8,189 nt of DNA from Prolixibacteraceae bacterium. Its GTDB lineage: Bacteria > Bacteroidota > Bacteroidia > Bacteroidales > Prolixibacteraceae. Below the pieces are notes generated by a model. That model did no database searches. It worked only from the letters and a program-made list of their open reading frames with translations, and had not been told where the DNA came from. Of the stretch, positions 1 through 5,894 are shown in pieces. Position 1 is the stretch's first letter, and each line of letters begins with the position of its first letter. Location of the stretch: assembly GCA_014380255.1 (NCBI GenBank), contig JACMKG010000275.1, forward strand, positions 1-8,189. The letters are read 5' to 3'. The position numbers and the translations under genes are program-made.

Positions 1-13
1 AGTCCTTAGCCAT
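1..13 (-). CDS. Possible 5' end of a gene running off the left edge
   Basis: Reading the minus strand, an ATG at 13-11 is followed by codons for Ala, Lys and Asp before the window ends. It sits about 18 bases downstream of a good TAnnTTTG promoter box (31-38), which is the only reason to call it a start. Nothing can be said about the product from four residues. The gene would be transcribed leftwards, in the same direction as the secreted pseudophosphatase gene, from which it is separated by a terminator-like hairpin. Confidence 0.33.
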
Positions 14-30
14 TTTTCTGAATTTGGGCG

Positions 31-38
31 CAAAGATA
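31..38 (-). promoter_or_regulatory. Bacteroidota-type -7 promoter box (TATCTTTG)
   Basis: On the minus strand this reads TATCTTTG, matching the TAnnTTTG -7 element of the Bacteroidota primary sigma factor. A clean TTTG -33 box at the usual 19-21 base spacing is not obvious; a T-run lies a few bases too far upstream. It would drive the gene starting at 13. Confidence 0.42.
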
Positions 39-114
39 GCAGTTTTTCATGCTATGTATTTTAAAAACACTGTAAAATTGAGAGATTTAGAATAAAATAG
101 TGTTTTACTAAGGC

Positions 115-140
115 AAAAGTAAAAAGTAAAAAGTAAAAAA
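115..140. repeat. AAAAAGT heptamer array
   Basis: About three and a half copies of a 7-base unit (AAAAAGT) lie in tandem in the spacer between two leftward genes. The period of seven is the same as in most other intergenic arrays of this window although the unit sequence differs. No reading frame crosses it. Confidence 0.7.
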
Positions 141-169
141 TAGAGGAGCAGTCCGTCATTCCATCAGTC

Positions 170-186
170 CTTCCTTTATAAGGAAG
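170..186. other. Small perfect hairpin in the left spacer
   Basis: A 7-bp perfect inverted repeat (CTTCCTT / AAGGAAG) has a 3-base loop. It lies in the 1-305 spacer, which otherwise holds only the promoter, the heptamer array and the terminator-like hairpin listed separately. It may be a minor RNA structure; no function can be assigned. Confidence 0.35.
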
Positions 187-242
187 TGAAGTCAATTTTT
201 GTGAACTGCCTTCGAACTCACTTAAGAAAGGGACAAACAGTT

Positions 243-285
243 ATGCCTGCCAAATCACTTCATACAGGAGTGGTCTGGCAGGCAT
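243..285 (-). terminator. Terminator-like hairpin after the pseudophosphatase gene
   Basis: A perfect 10-bp inverted repeat, ATGCCTGCCA at 243-252 and TGGCAGGCAT at 276-285, starts about 20 bases past the stop of the gene at 306-1949. A short CACT/AGTG pairing is possible inside the loop. The tail on the minus strand is only moderately T-rich, so termination may be factor-assisted. On the plus strand the hairpin is followed by TTTTT, but no plus-strand gene enters from the left. Confidence 0.55.
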
Positions 286-305
286 GCATTTTTCAGGTTA
301 TAAAA

Positions 306-1949
306 CTATTGTAATATTTCTTCCCGGATATTTCCGGCACAGTGATCAGGAATGGGCATGTTGAGTATTTCCAGGATGGTGGGAACCATATCCTCCCCCA
401 TGATTTTACTGCGTATCTGCATATTCTTTACAGAACTGCCATGCATGATAAACGGGATGTTTGAGTTATCGTTGTAGATGGTGCGCTGGTATTTATATAC
501 GGGTTGCCAGCCATCTTCAAGCTGGTAAAGCACATCACCCGAACGTTTGAAATTATACGAGTTGGCTATAACGGCCAACTGTCCTTTGGAGTAATCGCCC
601 TGGGCGAATGAAGTGGAAGGAAGCGCGATCTTTACTCCTTCAAACTGGTTGATGAAATTGGCCGCCTTGGTCTGAATGTCTTCAGGTTTGATATTCTTCT
701 TTTCCAGCAGTTCACGGTTGAAATACAATTGCTGATCACCCACCACTTCAATGTATTCTCCTTGTCCATAGGTGATATTCAGGAATGATTTCAACAAAGC
801 GACCGCACTCTCGGGTGAGAATGTACCAACAGGCATGTTGAATTCTTCTTTCAGGTAATCGGCCTGGTAAATGGATGAACAGGTGGAGGTTAATACAATC
901 AGGGTGTTTCCCTGGCCCAATGTTTTATCCAGGAAGTCCATCAACGTTGCGATATCCTGATCCAGGCGAAGATATGTATCTTCCATCTCCACTGAAGCAG
1001 GCCCGAAAGAATTGTTCTCGTAATCCATGGAGGTAAAGGTGAGAGCCAGGAAATCAGGATATTCATCAGTGCCGAGTTTTTCCAACATAATCAGGTTGGT
1101 GGCAAAATCCCTGATAATGGTATTTCCGTAAGGCGTTGTTTTCAGAAACTTGTAACTGCCTGCATTCTCTCTTATCTTTTTCAAATCGTAAGGGAAGGTA
1201 TTCCAACGGTTGTAATAGCCTTTTTCAAGCACGTAATCGTCTTCCATGCTTTCCTCGTAACTATTGATAGGTAATAAGGTGGTCCAGTCGCGCTGGGTAT
1301 ACAATTCTGCAAACTTTTTTTGGTTGAAAGTGTGCACCCAGTCAGGGAACATGTCCACGTAATATGAACTGGATATCATATTCCCGTTTTGGGTGTCGAG
1401 CCAATAAGCCCCATCGGCCGCATGCCCGGCAGAAAGAACCGCGCTGACATCGTTCATGGCCACGCTAAATACTTTGGACCGGTTGTGGGTATTGATTTTC
1501 ATCAAATCACCGATGGTGGGAGCCAGTAACCTTACAGCCGAGCGTTCGCCTTCCTTTGAATCACTTCCTACGGTAATGTAATAATCATCGGCAATGCTGT
1601 TGATTTCCTTCTTCTTCAGCCTGTCATACCAGCTATCATTCACAATGCCATGAGTGGCAGGAAATGTGCCGGTGAACATGGTGGCTGTGCCTGTTGATAT
1701 TTTCTGAACATGCAGATCAAGTTGGGCATTGTTGCATACAGCCCCTTCTGTCATTAAGCGTTTAAATCCTCCGGTTTGAAATTTATTCCAGTAACGGGAA
1801 AGATAATCCGTGCGCATCTGGTCAACTGAAAGAACCACCACTAGTTTTGGAACATTTACATCATTATTTTTTGTGCTTTGTGCAGTAAGGGAATTCGTGC
1901 ACATAAATGTCATTAGTGTAGAAATAAACAGAATATGTAATTTTGTCAT
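306..1949 (-). CDS. Secreted PafA-like alkaline-phosphatase-superfamily protein, probably catalytically dead
   Basis: This 547-residue protein has an N-terminal signal peptide (about residues 1-24, ending LTAQ) and the type I phosphodiesterase/nucleotide pyrophosphatase fold of PafA-type phosphatases. Recognisable segments are SVDQMRTDYL with metal ligand Asp43, FTGTFPATHG (92-101), SAGHAADGAYWLD (173-185) and FGPASVEMEDTYLRLD (315-330). By alignment from memory with Elizabethkingia PafA, key residues are changed. The nucleophile Thr position is Ile84. The Lys/Arg phosphate-binding pair falls at Asn166/Val168. In the D-x3-H zinc motif Asp309 is kept but the His is Asn313. The TADHG motif is TSTCS (354-358), losing both Asp and His. 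The final metal-ligand His is Asn497. Length and remaining sequence are normal, with no frameshift, so it looks maintained. It probably acts in the periplasm or at the surface as a binding or scaffold protein; the ligand is unknown. Family assignment is firm, loss of activity is likely. Confidence 0.88.
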   Translation of the reverse strand: MTKLHILFISTLMTFMCTNSLTAQSTKNNDVNVPKLVVVLSVDQMRTDYLSRYWNKFQTGGFKRLMTEGAVCNNAQLDLHVQKISTGTATMFTGTFPATHGIVNDSWYDRLKKKEINSIADDYYITVGSDSKEGERSAVRLLAPTIGDLMKINTHNRSKVFSVAMNDVSAVLSAGHAADGAYWLDTQNGNMISSSYYVDMFPDWVHTFNQKKFAELYTQRDWTTLLPINSYEESMEDDYVLEKGYYNRWNTFPYDLKKIRENAGSYKFLKTTPYGNTIIRDFATNLIMLEKLGTDEYPDFLALTFTSMDYENNSFGPASVEMEDTYLRLDQDIATLMDFLDKTLGQGNTLIVLTSTCSSIYQADYLKEEFNMPVGTFSPESAVALLKSFLNITYGQGEYIEVVGDQQLYFNRELLEKKNIKPEDIQTKAANFINQFEGVKIALPSTSFAQGDYSKGQLAVIANSYNFKRSGDVLYQLEDGWQPVYKYQRTIYNDNSNIPFIMHGSSVKNMQIRSKIMGEDMVPTILEILNMPIPDHCAGNIREEILQ

Positions 1950-1955
1950 CGTCTA

Positions 1956-1963
1956 TATGTTTG
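1956..1963 (+). promoter_or_regulatory. Possible -7 box for the FMN-binding gene (TATGTTTG)
   Basis: TATGTTTG fits TAnnTTTG and would place transcription start about 46 bases before the ATG at 2016. A TTTG box at the correct -33 spacing is not evident. It overlaps the leader of the divergent gene, so the two promoters would interfere or be co-regulated. Confidence 0.3.
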
Positions 1964-1968
1964 GGTGG

Positions 1969-1976
1969 CAAAAGTA
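1969..1976 (-). promoter_or_regulatory. Probable -7 box for the pseudophosphatase gene (TACTTTTG)
   Basis: The minus strand reads TACTTTTG, a match to TAnnTTTG, followed by a short leader of roughly 10-15 bases to the ATG at 1949. A TTTG motif lies 23 bases upstream, slightly farther than the usual spacing. Position in the only space available between two divergent genes supports the call. Confidence 0.42.
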
Positions 1977-2015
1977 TAAAAACAAAATAAACCCACTATC
2001 AAATTATCAACGGAA

Positions 2016-2549
2016 ATGAAATCCAAAAATTATCTCATCCTTTGTTTCGCCATTTTTGTCTCCTTTGGATCCTACTCTCAAAGTCAGCCCTCAGGCTCTG
2101 CAAAAGCTACCGTACTTGAGAAGATGCACTGGCTGATAGAGCGTTCGGATATGAATACGGTGCGTACACAATTCGATAAAATATGTGCTGAAAATAGTCT
2201 GCCTTCCATCGTTTCAGGCTTAAAAGACGGAACGTATAAGGGATCAACTCCAGTTGATGATTTTGGCTACAGGCATGAGGTGGTATTCGAGATGAAAAAA
2301 GGCAAGATGATCTCTATTGATTACGATGAAATCCATACTGATGGCCATGCCAAGCAAGGTGATGCCGAATATGGCAAACAGATGCTCGAAAGCGGCACCA
2401 CCCCTGCCATTGCTTATCCCAAATATGAATCGCAGATGCTGGAAAGGCAGGATTACAATCAAGTGGATGCAGTTACCGGGGCCAGTTATTCCCTTTACCG
2501 TTTGAAGTTGTCCATTTTGTATGCCATGCTGAATTCAGGACAATTGTGA
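2016..2549 (+). CDS. Small secreted FMN-binding-domain protein
   Basis: The protein has 177 residues with a signal peptide (about 1-21, ending SYSQ) and a single C-terminal FMN-binding domain of the kind found in RnfG/NqrC and extracellular flavoproteins. Visible family marks are DGTYKG (71-76), a central beta segment (YRHEVVFEMKKGKMISIDYDE, about 85-105) and the flavinylation-type motif DAVTGASYS (151-159). In characterised members ApbE attaches FMN through a phosphoester to the last residue of Dxx(S/T)GA(T/S). Here that residue would be Ser157 instead of the commoner Thr. No transmembrane anchor or lipobox is visible beyond the signal. It probably acts in the periplasm in electron transfer. 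The start follows a purine-rich GGAA. The gene diverges from the pseudophosphatase gene across 66 bases and ends convergent with permease 2. Confidence 0.85.
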   Translation: MKSKNYLILCFAIFVSFGSYSQSQPSGSAKATVLEKMHWLIERSDMNTVRTQFDKICAENSLPSIVSGLKDGTYKGSTPVDDFGYRHEVVFEMKKGKMISIDYDEIHTDGHAKQGDAEYGKQMLESGTTPAIAYPKYESQMLERQDYNQVDAVTGASYSLYRLKLSILYAMLNSGQL

Positions 2550-2560
2550 GAAAAATACCT

Positions 2561-2764
2561 GCTGCTGGCTTACTGGCAGCTAGCGGCTGGCAAGAATCAC
2601 TATGATCGGAGGCATCGCTAAAATGTCATTCCGAAGCCTTTTTGCCAGTAGCCAGTCGCTAGCCTCTGGCTACTGGCAAGAACCGCACTGGTCGAGGACA
2701 TAACTAAAAGCTCATATAAAGCATGTTTTGCCAGTTGCCAGTCGCCAGCAGCCAATAACCAGCA
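2561..2764. repeat. Two tandem hairpin elements built from GCCAGTA-type heptamers
   Basis: The spacer between the convergent FMN-binding and permease genes holds two direct copies of one element, offset by exactly 86 bases (CAAGAA at 2591 and 2677; GCCAGT at 2644 and 2730). Each has a left arm of CTGGCNN heptamers, a 49-base core (2595-2643 and 2681-2729) and a right arm of GCCAGTN heptamers complementary to the left. Core ends are conserved and the middles have diverged. At the joint a perfect 14-bp stem (2642-2655/2666-2679) with a 10-base loop can form, which may serve as a bidirectional terminator for the two converging genes. A third copy lies at 5749-5843. Confidence 0.78.
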
Positions 2765-2769
2765 CCCTT

Positions 2770-3888
2770 TCAGGCTGTTTTACGGTACCTCCATACAGCA
2801 AGGGTGAGAAACGTGATGCCGATGATACAAAGTGCTGTGAACTCATGAACCAGGTTGCTGAAGCCTGATCCTTTTAAAACAACCATTCGCATAATTCGCA
2901 TAAAATGATACACCGGATTGGCCTCATTGACAATCTGAGCCCAGTGGGGCATGCTTTCCACCGGGGTGAAGATACCTCCCATGAGGATAAAAATCATCAT
3001 AAAGAAGTAGGTCACGAACATTACCTGCTGTTGGGTATCTGCTAAGGTGGAAATAAAAAGGCCAAGGCCCAGGATTCCTATCAGGTATAAGGTGGCAAGT
3101 CCAAAGACTAGCCATAAACTACCCACAACAGGCAGATCAAATACCACGCGGGCAATGAGCAATCCGAAGGCAAGGTCAAAAAGGGCGATGACGATAAAAG
3201 GTATCAGCTTGCCGGTAATAAAATGTATTTTTTTGATTGGGGTGACGTTCAGCTGCTCAATGGTGCCCAGTTCCTTTTCCTTGACAAGGCTCATGCCTGA
3301 CAAGAACAAGCCTATAAGGGTTACCAGGATGGCCAGAATGCCCGGTGCCATATACCATTTATACTCCAGTTCGGTGTTGTACCAAAAGCGTGAAACAGCG
3401 TCTACCTGGGAGGGGGCCTTAAACTCTGGAAGGCCTTTCCAGTCGGCAATAATGTTCTTGTTGAAATCACGAATAACCGAGGCTGCATACGAATAACTCA
3501 GCTGGGCTCCCGATCCGTCAATGGCATTGATCAGCAGCTGAAGTGAAGCCTTGTCGTGACGCAGGAGGTTACGTTCAAACTCTGCAGGGATAACCAAAAC
3601 CATGTTGGCCTTGTTAGCCAAAAGCTCTTTTTCTCCTTCTTCCGGATTGAAGGAAGCATTGCTGATGGTGAAAAAGGGAGAGGCATCCAGCTTGGAGGCC
3701 AGCTTGCGCGAGGTGGCCGACAGATCCTTGTCCACCAGGTAAATGTTGATATTCTTGATATCATAGGTGGCTGCGTAAACCAAAATCAGCATTTGCAGCA
3801 AGGGAACCATCAAAATCATCCGAAGCATGGTCTTATTGCGCTTGACCTGGATGAACTCTTTCTGGATAACGTAGAATATTGTTTTCAT
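2770..3888 (-). CDS. ABC-2 type export permease (YbhS/YbhR-like), second of the pair
   Basis: This 372-residue inner-membrane subunit has the classical ABC-2 layout of drug or multidrug exporters of the YbhFSR class. One membrane segment lies near the N-terminus (about 22-40), then a periplasmic domain of about 135 residues, then five segments (about 179-198, 229-249, 256-280, 288-309, 350-366). The coupling motif LVKEKELGTIEQLNVTP (201-217) follows the second segment, as usual. The N-terminus KEFIQVKRNKTMLRMIL resembles the KE..hi.RDp.t segment of the family. It is the last gene of the operon and would pair with the permease at 4604-5713 and with the two ATPases. It is separated from permease 1 by a four-helix-bundle gene and nonamer repeats. 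Its start (ATG at 3888) lies only a few bases from the repeat, and its leader resembles that of the four-helix gene. The substrate cannot be told from sequence. Confidence 0.93.
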   Translation of the reverse strand: MKTIFYVIQKEFIQVKRNKTMLRMILMVPLLQMLILVYAATYDIKNINIYLVDKDLSATSRKLASKLDASPFFTISNASFNPEEGEKELLANKANMVLVIPAEFERNLLRHDKASLQLLINAIDGSGAQLSYSYAASVIRDFNKNIIADWKGLPEFKAPSQVDAVSRFWYNTELEYKWYMAPGILAILVTLIGLFLSGMSLVKEKELGTIEQLNVTPIKKIHFITGKLIPFIVIALFDLAFGLLIARVVFDLPVVGSLWLVFGLATLYLIGILGLGLFISTLADTQQQVMFVTYFFMMIFILMGGIFTPVESMPHWAQIVNEANPVYHFMRIMRMVVLKGSGFSNLVHEFTALCIIGITFLTLAVWRYRKTA

Positions 3889-3892
3889 AAAT

Positions 3893-4128
3893 AAGTGCCT
3901 AAAGTTATAAGTGCCTAAAGTGCCTAAAGTGCCTAAAGTTCGGAGTGCCTAAAATGCCTAAAGTGGAGTGCGCGATAAGTAATTTAGGTACTTCCCTTTC
4001 CATAAATGCTAAGTTAGAAGTTATAAATGCCTAGAGTGCCTAAAGTGCCTGGAGTGTGTGATAAGTACTTTAGGCACTCCCCACTTTAGGCACTTCGAAC
4101 TTTTTTGCTTTAGGCACTCCGAACTTCT
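3893..4128. repeat. AGTGCCTAA nonamer array, direct then inverted
   Basis: The whole spacer between permease 2 and the four-helix-bundle gene consists of degenerate 9-base units. They read GTGCCTAAA on the plus strand from 3895 to about 4053 and TTTAGGCAC from 4068 to the right end. Inverted pairs include 3927-3953 with 4069-4095 (25 of 27 matching) and 3936-3953 with 4109-4126 (18 of 18). The array enters the end of the four-helix gene, whose stop codon TAA is part of a unit. Confidence 0.88.
3965..4040 (-). repeat. ORF-less copy of the four-helix-bundle cassette
   Basis: Two segments that flank the neighbouring four-helix gene recur here side by side with nothing between them. The segment 3996-4040 matches the gene's leader and first codons (4474-4518) at 39 of 45 bases, including the ATGGAAA start. 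The segment 3965-3996 matches the sequence past the gene's end (4051-4082) at 27 of 32 bases. About 390 bp containing the gene are therefore absent in this copy. About two thirds of the leader match lies outside the nonamer units, so chance alignment of the repeats does not explain it. Confidence 0.7.
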
Positions 4129-4560
4129 TTCATCTTTTTCCCAATGGAAGTGAATATTGCCAATAATTCTATAGCTTCTGCCTCAAGGATTTTAATTTCT
4201 TTGATTTCCAGCCATTTGAGTTCTCCAATTATCTCGAGCCAGTAAACGGTTTCGCTTGCCTCACTTTCGGTAATACTTATTTTATTGGAGAAATCAGCTT
4301 TACTTCTGGATCTGTTTGCTTCACGATAATTGGCACCCACGCTTGTCCCTGATTTTGTAATCTGATTTCGGATTACCCTTCCCTCGGGAGTATTGGGCAA
4401 TAATGAAGACATTTTTATAATTGTTATGGCAAAAGTCTTTGTTCTCTTTTCCAGCTGTTTGGCAAATTCTTTGTTTTCCATAAAATTTAAGTTTGAAGTT
4501 ATAAGTGCCTAGAGTGCCTAGAGTGCCTAGAGTGCGGAGTGCCTAAAGTTCGAAGTGCCT
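4088..4560 (-). other. Putative four-helix-bundle cassette enclosed by inverted nonamer arms
   Basis: AGGCACTTCGAACTTT at 4088-4103 is the exact reverse complement of 4545-4560. A second matching pair, 4111-4121 with 4535-4545, extends the stem with a small bulge. The four-helix-bundle gene lies inside. In the operon transcript the arms could pair and expose the gene as a large loop. Boundaries are approximate because the arrays are repetitive. Calling it a mobile or excisable unit is inference; no target duplication is proved. Confidence 0.45.
4110..4481 (-). CDS. Four-helix-bundle protein, S23/IVP family (nonamer cassette)
   Basis: The 123-residue protein belongs to the 23S-rRNA-intervening-sequence family, small helical proteins that fold as four-helix bundles and form oligomers. 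Their biochemical role is unsettled; the fold resembles Avd of diversity-generating retroelements. Typical marks are QITKSGTSVGANYREANRSR (40-59), then KADFSNKISITESEASETVYWLEII (61-85) and a helical, acidic C-terminal region. It reads in the operon direction between permease 1 and permease 2 and has no place in a YbhFSR-type transporter. The last residues (RSA and stop) are encoded by a nonamer unit. The start is ATG at 4481, whose leader is duplicated at 3996-4040. The gene looks more A+T-rich than the transporter genes, which fits separate origin. Confidence 0.88.
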   Translation of the reverse strand: MENKEFAKQLEKRTKTFAITIIKMSSLLPNTPEGRVIRNQITKSGTSVGANYREANRSRSKADFSNKISITESEASETVYWLEIIGELKWLEIKEIKILEAEAIELLAIFTSIGKKMKEVRSA

Positions 4561-4600
4561 GCTCAACTTTAGGCACTCCGCACTCTAGGCACTCTAAACT
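4489..4600. repeat. AGTGCCTAG/AGTGCCTAA nonamer array upstream of the four-helix gene
   Basis: Degenerate 9-base units read direct on the plus strand from about 4504 to 4560 and inverted from 4565 to 4597. They fill the space between the permease 1 stop and the four-helix-bundle gene. The array starts only about eight bases past the permease stop codon. Same family as the array at 3893-4128. Confidence 0.88.
4519..4596 (-). other. Perfect 32-bp hairpin between permease 1 and the four-helix gene
   Basis: Bases 4519-4550 and 4565-4596 are exact reverse complements over 32 positions, with a 14-base loop (4551-4564). In the operon transcript this forms a long uninterrupted stem just after the permease 1 stop codon. 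There is no U-tract, so an intrinsic terminator is unlikely. A stem longer than 20 bp is a plausible RNase III substrate or a block to 3' exonucleases. Confidence 0.8.
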
Positions 4601-4603
4601 TTT

Positions 4604-5713
4604 TCATTCCAATCTTATTTTGAAATTCTTAATGCTCAGGGCGATGAACACCAGGGTCATCGATAGCAATATCAGCGTTTCTCGCCATACATATTCAATG
4701 CCGGTGCCTTTAAGCATGATGTTTTTGATGATCACAATGAACCACCTTGGGGGCATTAGAAGGCTGAATATACGCAGAGGCGCAGGCATGTTTTCAATGG
4801 GGAAAATAAACCCTGAGAGCAGAATAGTAGGCAACATCAGGGCAAAGACCGACATGAACATGGCTACCATCTGGTTGGGGGCCACCGTGGAAATAAGGAT
4901 GCCTAAACTTAAAGCCATCAGGATAAAAAGAAAACTCTCAAGCATCAGAAACAGGAAGCTTCCCTTGATGGGAACGCCAAATATAAAATGCCCGATCAGG
5001 ATAATGGTCAACGCGTTAATAAATGAGAGCAGCAGGTAAGGGGTTACCTTGCCAAGCACGATCTGTATGGGTTTTAAAGGCGATGCCAGCAGCACCTCCA
5101 TGGTTCCCAGTTCTTTTTCTTTGCTGATGGAAATGGAAGTCATCATGGCCGAAATAAGCATCAGGATCATGGACATGATACCGGGCACAAACATGTAAAC
5201 GCTTTGCAGGCTCTCGTTGTAAAGCATCCTGACTTCGGTATTAATCTGATGGGGAAGCTGGATATTCTGCAGCTTTTCCTTTTTGATGTAATCATTGATA
5301 ATTCCCGAGGCGTAGCTGGTGAGAATACGTGCCGTATTGGGATCAGAGGCATCGGCCAGCAGCTGTACGTCGGCTTTGCCTTCCCGCTCTAGTTTCTGCT
5401 CAAAGCCTGAACCAAAGGCCACTACCATCTTGACCTGCCCGCTGCGAAAGGCCTCTTCCACATCATCGCCGGGAAGCAATTCCTGCCCCATGACAAAATA
5501 CCCGGATGAAAGAAGCTTGGAGGTAATTTCACGCGTTGTATTATCGTGCGACTGATCTTGTATCGCGATCTTTGAATCCTGAATATCAGAATTGATCACC
5601 TTCCCAAAGAGCAGAAGCTGAATGACGGGCAATCCGAAAATGATGATCATTGTTCGCGGATCACGGAAGATATGTAAGAATTCCTTTTTTAGAAAACCTA
5701 TAAACTGTTTCAT
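4604..5713 (-). CDS. ABC-2 type export permease (YbhS/YbhR-like), first of the pair
   Basis: This 369-residue inner-membrane subunit opens with KKEFLHIFRDPRTMIIIFGL (9-28), the family's usual start leading into the first membrane segment (about 21-38). A periplasmic domain of about 130 residues follows, then segments at about 173-194, 224-246, 250-277, 283-306 and 345-361. The cytoplasmic coupling motif SISKEKELGTMEVLLASPLKP (195-215) is intact. It should form a heterodimeric channel with the permease at 2770-3888, powered by the two ATPases encoded upstream. Family members export drugs, dyes, ions or unknown metabolites together with an HlyD-type fusion protein and TolC. Its leader (5721-5748) is two copies of a 14-base repeat. 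The downstream side carries the perfect 32-bp hairpin. Confidence 0.94.
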   Translation of the reverse strand: MKQFIGFLKKEFLHIFRDPRTMIIIFGLPVIQLLLFGKVINSDIQDSKIAIQDQSHDNTTREITSKLLSSGYFVMGQELLPGDDVEEAFRSGQVKMVVAFGSGFEQKLEREGKADVQLLADASDPNTARILTSYASGIINDYIKKEKLQNIQLPHQINTEVRMLYNESLQSVYMFVPGIMSMILMLISAMMTSISISKEKELGTMEVLLASPLKPIQIVLGKVTPYLLLSFINALTIILIGHFIFGVPIKGSFLFLMLESFLFILMALSLGILISTVAPNQMVAMFMSVFALMLPTILLSGFIFPIENMPAPLRIFSLLMPPRWFIVIIKNIMLKGTGIEYVWRETLILLSMTLVFIALSIKNFKIRLE

Positions 5714-5720
5714 AAGAGAG

Positions 5721-5748
5721 TTTCAAATTCCAAGTTTCAAATTCCAAG
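5721..5748. repeat. TTTCAAATTCCAAG tandem repeat (two copies, 2 x 7 bases)
   Basis: Two identical 14-base units lie immediately upstream of permease 1. Each divides into two related heptamers (TTTCAAA, TTCCAAG). The same theme recurs upstream of ATPase 1 at 8139-8170. Confidence 0.85.
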
Positions 5749-5843
5749 CTGCTGGCAGCTAGATACTGGCTACTGGCAAAACATGCTTCATAGCGTTACC
5801 ACTGATCGAAGCATTTCTTGCTAGCCACCAGAAGCTAGTCGCC
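5749..5843. repeat. Third copy of the GCCAGTA-heptamer hairpin element, opposite orientation
   Basis: The left arm has CTGGCAG, CTAGATA, CTGGCTA and CTGGC heptamers. A core of about 42 bases and a right arm (5820-5843) rich in GCTAGCC/GCTAGTC follow. ACTGGCAAAACATGCTT here is the exact complement of 2719-2735 in the second copy of the convergent-gene spacer, and the core ends in TTCTTGC as expected for the inverted orientation. The core itself contains a 7-bp stem (5783-5789/5808-5814). Confidence 0.72.
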
Positions 5844-5851
5844 TTTTATCT

Positions 5852-5894
5852 ACTGATCATTGCCACTGCCAACTGTGACTGACCACTGACCACT
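5852..5894. repeat. ACTGACC/ACTGATC heptamer array after ATPase 2
   Basis: About six degenerate 7-base units (ACTGATC, ACTGCCA, ACTGTG, ACTGACC, ACTGACC) end directly at the stop codon of ATPase 2. They belong to the family that surrounds the four-helix gene at 6725-7102. This spacer thus stacks three different heptamer families side by side. Confidence 0.8.

Noticed and set aside
306..1949. Active alkaline phosphatase PafA
   Set aside because: Most metal and catalytic positions are replaced (Ile84, Asn313, Thr356, Cys357, Asn497), so the enzyme name would mislead.
3893..4128. CRISPR array
   Set aside because: Units are 9 bases, degenerate and without spacers of uniform length; no cas genes are present.
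4519..4596. Intrinsic terminator splitting the operon
   Set aside because: The hairpin is long and perfect but has no U-tract on the transcribed strand, and downstream genes have no visible promoter of their own.
3965..4600. Insertion sequence remnant
   Set aside because: No transposase fragment is readable in any frame, and the ends are tandem nonamers instead of unique terminal repeats.
4539..5039. Plus-strand open frame opposite permease 1 (and similar ones at 3047-3496 and 6565-6906)
   Set aside because: They lie antisense to well-supported transporter or four-helix genes, lack family motifs and have no sensible start context.
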